From Paraprevotella sp. (GTDB lineage Bacteria; Bacteroidota; Bacteroidia; Bacteroidales; Bacteroidaceae), in contig JAGBUF010000036.1 in the NCBI GenBank assembly GCA_017630975.1, forward strand, positions 1-10,412: DNA of 10,412 nt, given 5' to 3'. This document shows positions 1 to 6,225 of this stretch, piece by piece. The position numbers were made by a program, and so were the translations under genes. The notes under the pieces were generated by a model, which was not told where the DNA came from, ran no database searches, and saw only the letters and a program-made list of their open reading frames with translations. Numbering within the stretch: the stretch's first letter is position 1; every line of letters starts with the position of its first letter.

Positions 1-2163
1 AAAACCGACATTGTAAGTCATTGTACGTTCCCAGCACAAATCCACATTACCAATCGTTACAGGTATAGCGCCTATTCCTGTTCCATAAGCATAGGAACCG
101 TCATATTTATACATGGTCAGTGCCTGATAAGGACTAAAACTTACTTTACCGGTATATCCAATACTTCCGCGCAGTTTCAACAAGTCAAACTTATCTTTTA
201 CGCCCTTCATAAATTTCTCATTCAGGATATTCCAACCTGCACCTGTCGCCCAGAAATGTCCAAAGCGTTGGTTTTCGCCAAACTGTGACGATCCTGTAGT
301 ACGATATGTACCATCCAACACATAACGGTTACGGAATGTATAACTACCATTGACAAAGAAACCGACATCTGATGTTTCTGCCTGTGTTCCAAACGGTGTC
401 TCATTATCAGGATAGCCGGCTGCATTTCCGATATATGATAATTCGTCAGAATAAAAACCGACCACCTTAGTAATTGCAGAACTACTCTCAGCATGGTTGA
501 TTTCCCATCCTCCGGTCAAGCTCAACAATGATTCATCCTTAAACAATTTATTATACGCACCAACCAAGTTTCCGCTATAACTAACCCCCTTAGAGTTGTT
601 ATTATATAATGAACCTTTTTTACTCAATTCCGTTTCATCTTTGAAGTCTCTTGAATCAGGTGATTTATAATCTTCTGCCCATCCACTTTCTGCCACAATA
701 TTAAAGTGTCCGGTTATACGAAACTCTCTATTGATATCCCAACGAAAATCAGTAGAGTTTGAGAGCGAACGTGTCCCATCTAAAGCATAACTTCCCAACA
801 TAGCTTCATAAAGAGGATTGTCCAGGTCCCATGACAAGTTTGTATTGACTGTTCCATCTGCATTGAACATCGCATCATAAGGGTTCATCTTGGTATACTG
901 AGAGAAACTTCCATAGGGAGAATCTTTGGACGAAACCTCAGCATAGGTTGTTCTATTAGATATCTGGAACTGATTGTTCAAATAATAATCCAATTTGAAT
1001 CCCAAGTTGTAACGATGACGATAATCGCCTTTCATCACACCTTTAGTATCTCCAAAACGTCCACTCAACTCATAACGTAAATTTGCAGCGCCACCATATA
1101 CTCTTAAAGAGTGATCATGAGAAAACGCTGTGCGCGCCGGTTGAGACAACCAGTCTGAATTCTGTCCACGACGGATAGTCTTATACCTTTCATTATATAG
1201 TTTGTCATACGTCCATTGCAAAGGTAAATTATTCTCATCTAACGCTCCTTTTGCATCATACAAACCGGCAAGGCGTTCATACTCGAGCTTTTCTGCAGCA
1301 TTCAACACATCGTAATCTCCCAATACATGAAACTGTACATTACCTGTGAAATTATAAGCTACTCTCAAAGTAGATTCCTTGATAGGTTTTCGGGTAATAA
1401 CAATGACACCATTAGCAGCCTTAGAACCATATAAAGCAGTAGCCGCCGCATCTTTTAATACGTTAATGGTTTCCACCTCATGCATGTCTAAGTCATACAA
1501 TTCTTGCATGGTAATTTCTGTTCCATCCAATATAATGGTGGGTTGATTGACCGATTGTCCTTCGTTGGAGAAAGAACTCATACCACGGATGATAATCTCC
1601 GGTGCATGATTGGGATTAGAACCCATACTGGTATTCTGAACCATTTCCATACCAGGAGTCAAAGCAGCAATCGCAGAAATGAGATTGGTTCCTGACACCT
1701 GCATAATCTCTGTCGATGTCAATTGCTTGACAGAACCCGTAAAACTGTTCTTATTCTTCGCAAAGAAACCATTCACTACTACTTCACCCATTTCTTTGGT
1801 ATCCTCTACCATTTCAACAGTCATACCAGGTTTACAATCCTTATCCGCAATGGTAACAGTTTTGTACCCCATCAACGAGATGCGTACTTCAAACGCTCCC
1901 ATCGGTTTGGCTAAGTTAAAATTACCATCCAAGTCAGTAGAAACGCCTTTCACCAATTGACCGTTTTGCCATATCGCTACAGCCACACCTGGAATTGTCT
2001 CACCTAATTTCTTGTCCATGACAACACCACTGACAAACTTAGAATCAGTTTGTGCTTGAAGTGTCATAACATCACCGAACAAGGCCACCCACAAGAATAA
2101 GAATATTGGCAAATAATGCCTCATTTGCCCCCATTTTCCATGATTGTCTGTATTCCTTCTCAT
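1..2163 (-). CDS. SusC/RagA-family TonB-dependent outer-membrane receptor (partial, C-terminus off window)
   Basis: The frame is open without a stop from the ATG at 2163 to base 1 (721 codons); family members are usually about 1000 residues, so the last part of the barrel is missing. These proteins form an outer-membrane beta-barrel that, with a SusD-like lipoprotein lid, imports oligomeric nutrients using TonB energy. Visible in order: signal peptide (hydrophobic about 18-34, ending LQAQ at 35-38); carboxypeptidase-regulatory-like beta domain about 43-120 (SGVVMDKKLGETIPGV); TonB-box-like EVVVNGF at 127-133; plug about 134-258 with the family hallmark LKDAAATALYGSKAANG near 236-252; then barrel strands including FGENQRFG and LKLRGSIGYTGK. 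There is no STN domain, so signalling to an anti-sigma factor through this protein is not expected. A second ATG at 2124 (MRHYLPIF) gives a more ordinary signal peptide and may be the true start. It follows the leucine-rich protein gene by 40 bases, so they are probably co-transcribed. SusD should lie just left of the window. Substrate unknown. Confidence 0.95.
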   Translation of the reverse strand, partial: MRRNTDNHGKWGQMRHYLPIFLFLWVALFGDVMTLQAQTDSKFVSGVVMDKKLGETIPGVAVAIWQNGQLVKGVSTDLDGNFNLAKPMGAFEVRISLMGYKTVTIADKDCKPGMTVEMVEDTKEMGEVVVNGFFAKNKNSFTGSVKQLTSTEIMQVSGTNLISAIAALTPGMEMVQNTSMGSNPNHAPEIIIRGMSSFSNEGQSVNQPTIILDGTEITMQELYDLDMHEVETINVLKDAAATALYGSKAANGVIVITRKPIKESTLRVAYNFTGNVQFHVLGDYDVLNAAEKLEYERLAGLYDAKGALDENNLPLQWTYDKLYNERYKTIRRGQNSDWLSQPARTAFSHDHSLRVYGGAANLRYELSGRFGDTKGVMKGDYRHRYNLGFKLDYYLNNQFQISNRTTYAEVSSKDSPYGSFSQYTKMNPYDAMFNADGTVNTNLSWDLDNPLYEAMLGSYALDGTRSLSNSTDFRWDINREFRITGHFNIVAESGWAEDYKSPDSRDFKDETELSKKGSLYNNNSKGVSYSGNLVGAYNKLFKDESLLSLTGGWEINHAESSSAITKVVGFYSDELSYIGNAAGYPDNETPFGTQAETSDVGFFVNGSYTFRNRYVLDGTYRTTGSSQFGENQRFGHFWATGAGWNILNEKFMKGVKDKFDLLKLRGSIGYTGKVSFSPYQALTMYKYDGSYAYGTGIGAIPVTIGNVDLCWERTMTYNVGF

Positions 2164-2203
2164 TCAATTTATATTTTATATTTGTTTTCGTATTCATCAT
2201 TAA

Positions 2204-3772
2204 CTATGGAACGAGAATTTTATAACTCTTTCCATCAACTTTTACCACATAAAGGCCGGCTTTCAAAGTCATCTCATGATATACATCGGACATTGTAGTA
2301 GAAACCAAGCAACAACCGCTTAAATCAACTACAGCAACATTACGCTTATCCGGTGATTTTTGTGAAATAATACACTTTCCATCCCTTACATTGACTTTGA
2401 TTTCGTTTTCTTTTATATCAGATATTGCATCCTCCTCCGGTAAGAAACGGTCAAAAGGCAGTTCCAATAAGAAATCTACAGGTTTCGTCTCTCGTATCGT
2501 TTTAAAGTCACCCCAAACAGATGCATTCTTGTAAGCAGACAAACACCCTTTAGGGACAATCAGTGTTCCTTCACTCATATAAGTAGTTGCCCTAAATGCA
2601 CATGGTGGTATAGGATAACCCAAAGCCGGCTCAATACCCATCTCTATCGGATTCCATTTCACCCATACTGTTTTAAGAGATTCACAACCAAAAAATGCAT
2701 TATAACCAAAAGTATTTAACGACTTAGGCAAAACAATATGAGCAAGTTTCTTGACATAACGAAAAGCATTATTACTTAAGCCAACCAATCCTTCCGGCAA
2801 ACGTATTTCTTGGATAGACATATTCATTTCAAAAGCACTCTCGGGCAAGTAATCATTCTCTATGGTAGCTTCTGATAAATCCAGAACTTCTAATGACGGC
2901 ATTTCGTCTCTGAACACAGGAAAATCCTCTGCTCGAACCATTCCTTTAACTTTCAGCCCTTTCGTATAATCCAGTTCCTCACCAGAAAGGACATCCTTTA
3001 CTCTTGTTTCGGGAGTAGTGGTAATCTCACGATAAAACGTACACTCACCTTGTTTATATACCTTTATGTCAATATCATAATCTTCCATGACCCCACTAAG
3101 CATATAAACTCCATTTTGTTCTATCCATGCTTTCCCATTGGCTTTCACCACCAAAACATCATCCTCGTTCTCCTTGTCTATATATAGGTAGAAGTTTCTT
3201 CCTTTTACAGCCTTATCCGACCATGCTTGTTCCTTACTGGGCTGTATACTCACACCATCAACATGACTTGGATAATTGATATTCAACAAAGGTATTTTAT
3301 ATCCCACAGCAGGAATCCTATCCACAACATCATTCCCATAAGCAGCATCAACAGTACTATACATCACACCATCATATGTTGTCAACAAGCGGATTTCATC
3401 GCCTTCTTTCACCTCGGTTTCCTCGCTTATCTTTGAAGAAAAATATACAAAATTGATAGCAGAGATACTGGAAATATTCATTGTTGCCAACACCTCAACT
3501 ATCTGATTTCCTCTTACTAAAGCCAAGACCAATTTTCCGCTCACCACATAGTAGCTATCCAATGTAGCAGCTGTAACTGTGATATAATCACCACCTTTTA
3601 AATTTAAAACATCCCCCTCGGGTGCGACCCATGGTTCCAACATCATTCCTATTCGGCCGTCTGACGAATAGATTTTAACCAGCGAAGTTCCGCTGATATA
3701 GGGTTTATTCTGTGCCACAACTGCCACACATGCCAACCATCCCCAAATTATCGTGAACAACAGTTTTTTCAT
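2204..3772 (-). CDS. Secreted BspA-like leucine-rich repeat protein with Por/T9SS-like C-terminal domain
   Basis: A 522-residue exported protein. Signal peptide 1-20 (MKKLLFTIIWGWLACVAVVA, cleavage before Gln21); a WLAC stretch at 12-15 resembles a lipobox, but Trp at -3 makes signal peptidase I likelier. Residues about 21-250 are beta-rich and I do not recognise the fold; FYREITTTPETRVKDVLSGE (246-265) leads into the repeats. Residues about 270-428 look like LRR_5/BspA repeats: PSLEVLDLSEATI, SIQEIRLPEGLVGLSNNAF, LAHIVLPKSLNTFGYNAF, SLKTVWVKWNPIEM. BspA-type repeats are known in surface proteins that bind host or polymer ligands. Residues about 453-522 resemble a Por secretion C-terminal domain: VAVVDLSGCCL, then LKAGLYVVKVDGKSYKILV at the very end. 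It lies 61 bases after the repeat-protein gene, with a hairpin in the gap, and 40 bases before susC. A role as ligand-binding partner of the receptor is inference. Confidence 0.85.
   Translation of the reverse strand: MKKLLFTIIWGWLACVAVVAQNKPYISGTSLVKIYSSDGRIGMMLEPWVAPEGDVLNLKGGDYITVTAATLDSYYVVSGKLVLALVRGNQIVEVLATMNISSISAINFVYFSSKISEETEVKEGDEIRLLTTYDGVMYSTVDAAYGNDVVDRIPAVGYKIPLLNINYPSHVDGVSIQPSKEQAWSDKAVKGRNFYLYIDKENEDDVLVVKANGKAWIEQNGVYMLSGVMEDYDIDIKVYKQGECTFYREITTTPETRVKDVLSGEELDYTKGLKVKGMVRAEDFPVFRDEMPSLEVLDLSEATIENDYLPESAFEMNMSIQEIRLPEGLVGLSNNAFRYVKKLAHIVLPKSLNTFGYNAFFGCESLKTVWVKWNPIEMGIEPALGYPIPPCAFRATTYMSEGTLIVPKGCLSAYKNASVWGDFKTIRETKPVDFLLELPFDRFLPEEDAISDIKENEIKVNVRDGKCIISQKSPDKRNVAVVDLSGCCLVSTTMSDVYHEMTLKAGLYVVKVDGKSYKILVP
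2489..2965 (-). other. BspA-like LRR_5 repeat region within the 522-residue protein
   Basis: Codes residues about 270-428. At least four leucine-rich units are visible by eye with the recurring pattern of hydrophobic strand, LP or LDLS, and a downstream NAF or SAF turn (ESAFEMN, NNAFRYV, YNAFFGC, PCAFRAT). The last unit carries IVPKGCLSAYKNASVWGDFK, a typical closing segment of Bacteroidales LRR_5 proteins. The exact repeat count needs a profile search. Confidence 0.75.
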
Positions 3773-3790
3773 ACTTGCTTTTTTACAAAT

Positions 3791-3818
3791 TGACAGAGAG
3801 TCCTAAGACCCTCTGTCA
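3791..3818 (-). repeat. 12-bp inverted repeat (hairpin) between two co-oriented genes
   Basis: On the minus-strand transcript: TGACAGAG, G, GTC, loop TTAG, GAC, T, CTCTGTCA. This gives a 12-bp stem with one G-U pair and a four-base loop. It begins 15 bases after the stop of the repeat-protein gene and ends 18 bases before the start of the leucine-rich protein gene. What follows is AATTTGTAAAAAAG, not a run of U, so it is a poor intrinsic terminator. It more likely protects the upstream mRNA 3' end, sets relative expression or gives partial attenuation (inference). Confidence 0.8.
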
Positions 3819-3833
3819 GTATAATATAAATGA

Positions 3834-5969
3834 TTAAAGAATTACCTTAACAACGGCATTACCGCACTTCACAATGTATAAGCCTTTATTCAACCCATTT
3901 ACTTGGTTGGCTACACCATTGAATACACAAGCACCGGACATGCTATACACTTGAACCGGAGCATTAGCACCAGCAACATAGATTACACCATTTTCTGCAT
4001 AAACTTTAACTGCGCTTTCTTCTGCTTCCACGTCATTGATAGCATCACCTTGCTTTTGGATAGTAATGTTAGTATAACGTGCAGACCAATCACCCATGGT
4101 CACTTCTTTTGCAGTATAATTGGCATCCCAAGTCTCTGTTCTACGAGTAAATGTAAAGTCATCCATTGAGAAAGATCCATCTTCATTAGCTGTAATAGTA
4201 ATATACTCCTTCTCTCCATCGTATAGAACATCATAAATTGATGTCAAGTAATCATCAGAGCTCCAAACACTCTTCACTTTTGCAGCTTGATCTGCCGGTA
4301 TCTTCAACACATTACCCTCGACAACACATGGGTAAGCGGCATAAGTGCTATTATAGATATTGCCATGGACAAAGTCTTTAACATACAAGCCCAAAGATTC
4401 GCCACTATAATAATCAAAGACTTCCTCAATTACCAACTTTATGTTGTTAGTCGGATAGGTATAATCTGCAACATTAGTTTCTACATCTGCACTCAGCCAA
4501 TAGGTTCCTACGAAGTCATAAGCCTCAACCTCAACTTCTTTCTCTACTTCCAAACCTCCATAGAAAGCAGACATATTTTCACTCAAAGTAGAAGTTGCGT
4601 TCCAATTTGCATCATAAACAATGTTCAATCTATAGAAAGAGAAATCAGTCATTGACCATGTACCATCTTCGTTCAATGTCAAATCAACAGTACCCTCGTC
4701 TGTTCCAAATCCATCAAACAGGACATCATAAGCCATTTCGGTATAATCAGCATTATTATATACACGTGCTACTTTCATATTTTGTCCCACAGGAAGTTTC
4801 AACGTATTTCCTTCTACTGCACAAAGACTTGCGCCCCATGTGTTGTCATAGATGTTACCATTCATAAAGGTTGTCACATAGTAACCATCTTCTTTTTCTT
4901 CAATCACAAAATCAAACTCAGTCGGATACTCATAATCCTCAACTAAGAACCATGGGTTAGTTGCTTTTACGTGGTATGTACCGGCAAAGTTCACATCATC
5001 AACTACACCTTCTTTTTTCGCAGTACCATAGAAATAATATTGCTCAAATACAAATACTGTTTCACCTTCAGCTTCAGTAGCTTTACTGATACAAACTGAG
5101 TTGTTCAAAGACAACGCTTTTTCTGATTCATATTTGAATTCAATCACCGCATCCAACACATTCGGAGCATAGTAGTCTGAGAATGCATAAGAATGGTCTT
5201 CAGTCAAATAAGCATCTTTCGCTTCAATACTTAAAACAAAACCATCATAAGTAGCTGGCAATGAAACAGGGACATAACCTTCTCCGTAGTTGATTACAGC
5301 TGTATATGATTGGAATGTTTCATCCAAAGCTGTCAATGTCATGTCAAATCCGGTTGGGAAATTAGATTCAGCATTGACATTATAACCACCGGTTTTAGCC
5401 TCAAAACGATATTCGCCACTCAAATCATGAATTTCAACAGTTTCTGCTTCTTTGAAAGTTAACTTACAATTGGTAAACTTAGCCAACACTTTGTCTGTGT
5501 TCCATGCACCATCTACTGTAATTGCAGTAAAGTCATTCAAAGTAATCTCCTTGGTATTAACATCAACAGTATAGTTCAATGACCAACCTGTACCATCAAA
5601 CGGGCTAGCACCATCAGCGCTTCCTAAAATTACAGGAGTCCCCCAATAGTAATAAGATGAACCATTAGCATTCATCACCGTAATATTACCATTTGAATAG
5701 TTAGCAGTCTGTCCTTCTTCTACAGTACTACCTGCAATACCACAAATCATCAAGTCATATGGTGAACCTGATGAAATCACTACCTCGCACTTATCAGAGA
5801 ACAAATCAGCATACTCTTGACCGTCTGCTGTAATCTCCATAGTACAAGTAAATTCATACGTTCCAAACAAGTCTTGAGGATTAACCACTTGTGCTTGTAC
5901 AGGACTTGCTGCAAAGAATGCCAATACGGCTACAATCATTGCAAACATTTTTGAAGTAAAATTCTTCAT
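3834..5969 (-). CDS. Secreted protein with four tandem beta-rich repeat domains and Por/T9SS-like C-terminal domain
   Basis: A 711-residue exported protein of no family I recognise. Signal peptide 1-26 (hydrophobic MFAMIVAVLAFFAA, ending PVQA before Gln27). Four diverged domains follow, each opening with [DN]-[LF]-x-G-x-Y: DLFGTY at 33, DLSGEY at 182, NFAGTY at 327, DFVGTY at 485. Domains 2-4 share a [FY]PT strand (FPTGFDMTL, YPTEFDFVI, YPTNNIKLVI); domains 3 and 4 share GNIY, VEGN.LK.P and YDVL.DG. The composition is rich in Tyr, Asp, Glu, Thr and Val, as in beta-sandwich or lipocalin-like surface proteins. Residues about 652-711 form a Por-type C-terminal domain: IYVAGANAPVQVYSMSG, then NKGLYIVKCGNAVVKVIL. 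No catalytic motif is visible. The start at 5969 is preceded by purine-rich AAAAAAAGAAAAGC and gives a good signal peptide. It appears to be the first gene of a unit leading to the leucine-rich protein and SusC. Surface binding or adhesion is inference. Confidence 0.88.
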   Translation of the reverse strand: MKNFTSKMFAMIVAVLAFFAASPVQAQVVNPQDLFGTYEFTCTMEITADGQEYADLFSDKCEVVISSGSPYDLMICGIAGSTVEEGQTANYSNGNITVMNANGSSYYYWGTPVILGSADGASPFDGTGWSLNYTVDVNTKEITLNDFTAITVDGAWNTDKVLAKFTNCKLTFKEAETVEIHDLSGEYRFEAKTGGYNVNAESNFPTGFDMTLTALDETFQSYTAVINYGEGYVPVSLPATYDGFVLSIEAKDAYLTEDHSYAFSDYYAPNVLDAVIEFKYESEKALSLNNSVCISKATEAEGETVFVFEQYYFYGTAKKEGVVDDVNFAGTYHVKATNPWFLVEDYEYPTEFDFVIEEKEDGYYVTTFMNGNIYDNTWGASLCAVEGNTLKLPVGQNMKVARVYNNADYTEMAYDVLFDGFGTDEGTVDLTLNEDGTWSMTDFSFYRLNIVYDANWNATSTLSENMSAFYGGLEVEKEVEVEAYDFVGTYWLSADVETNVADYTYPTNNIKLVIEEVFDYYSGESLGLYVKDFVHGNIYNSTYAAYPCVVEGNVLKIPADQAAKVKSVWSSDDYLTSIYDVLYDGEKEYITITANEDGSFSMDDFTFTRRTETWDANYTAKEVTMGDWSARYTNITIQKQGDAINDVEAEESAVKVYAENGVIYVAGANAPVQVYSMSGACVFNGVANQVNGLNKGLYIVKCGNAVVKVIL
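4056..5873 (-). repeat. Four tandem coding repeats of about 145-155 residues
   Basis: The units code residues about 33-173, 182-317, 327-475 and 485-638 of the 711-residue protein. Spacing between the opening [DN]-[LF]-x-G-x-Y motifs is 149, 145 and 158 residues. Units 3 and 4 are closest: aligning residues 370-420 with 535-585 without gaps gives 26 identities in 51 by my hand count. Units 1 and 2 keep the opening motif and the strand order but few side chains, which suggests old duplications followed by a more recent one giving 3 and 4. Confidence 0.8.
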
Positions 5970-6038
5970 AAGCTTTTCTTTTTTTGTTAATTAATAAATT
6001 TATTGTTCGCGTTTTATTCTTTTCTTATCATTCACATC

Positions 6039-6057
6039 ATAGCACACGAGTGCCTAT
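6039..6057 (-). other. Hairpin at the predicted 5' end of the repeat-protein transcript
   Basis: The minus strand reads ATAG, G (bulge), CAC, TCGT (loop), GTG, CTAT. That is a 7-bp stem with a one-base bulge. It starts about 7 bases downstream of the -7 box, where transcription should begin, so the mRNA would carry a hairpin at its very 5' end followed by about 70 unpaired AT-rich bases before the start codon. 5' hairpins can stabilise mRNA; this role is inference. Confidence 0.5.
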
Positions 6058-6064
6058 TTGGGTG

Positions 6065-6072
6065 CAAATTTA
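6065..6072 (-). promoter_or_regulatory. Predicted Bacteroides-type promoter (-7 box TAAATTTG) for the repeat-protein gene
   Basis: The minus strand has TAAATTTG, a full match to the Bacteroides -7 consensus TAnnTTTG, 95 bases upstream of the start codon at 5969. The -33 element is weak: TTTA lies 17 bases upstream and no clear TTTG is found at the usual 19-21. The box lies just downstream of the meaB terminator, which fits the start of an independent transcript with a leader of nearly 90 bases. Confidence 0.6.
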
Positions 6073-6147
6073 CTCAAAAATCACATAATTAAATAAGAAA
6101 AGTGAAGATTTTTAGTTAAAAACGTACATCAATCTTACAAATTCAAT

Positions 6148-6191
6148 AAAAAACAAGACAAACGCTTAAAAATTCGTTTGCCTTGTTTTTC
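6148..6191 (-). terminator. Intrinsic terminator after meaB
   Basis: The minus-strand transcript reads GAAAAACAAGGCAAACG, loop AATTTTTAAG, CGTTTGTCTTG, then TTTTTT. The stem has six pairs (CAAACG with CGTTTG), one mismatch, four pairs (CAAG with CTTG), then the A-run pairing with the U-tract. It lies 35 bases past the meaB stop. The A-run on the upstream side means the structure is also symmetric on the plus strand, although no plus-strand gene ends here. A smaller hairpin (6194-6210, CTATTC/GAATAG) sits between the stop and this terminator. Confidence 0.85.
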
Positions 6192-6225
6192 TTCTATTCA
6201 CTCAGAATAGGCTCTATAATATTGC

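Larger units (their letters stand above)
5970..6225. other. Longest intergenic stretch: meaB 3' end, terminator, promoter and leader
   Basis: These 256 AT-rich bases hold, in minus-strand order, a small hairpin (6194-6210), the meaB terminator, a TAAATTTG promoter box, a 5' leader hairpin and a purine-rich ribosome-binding region next to the start at 5969. I see no coding frame, tRNA or riboswitch-like conserved core. It marks the boundary between the envelope/meaB block and the SusC locus. Confidence 0.7.

Noticed and set aside
222..494. A 90-codon minus-strand frame inside the SusC gene
   Set aside because: It is an alternate frame of a region that clearly codes the SusC barrel; the composition is not protein-like.
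3727..3772. Lipoprotein signal in the leucine-rich protein (WLAC at residues 12-15)
   Set aside because: Trp at the -3 position is atypical, and a normal signal peptidase I site (AVVA before Gln21) follows directly.
3791..3818. Intrinsic terminator separating the repeat-protein gene from the leucine-rich protein gene
   Set aside because: The stem is strong, but the following bases on the transcript are AATTTGTAAAAAAG with no U-run. I kept it as a hairpin, not as a terminator.
4287..4655. A 122-codon plus-strand open frame opposite the repeat-protein gene
   Set aside because: It lies wholly antisense to a well-supported gene, and its product shows no domain or signal I recognise. It is best explained as a shadow of the coding strand.
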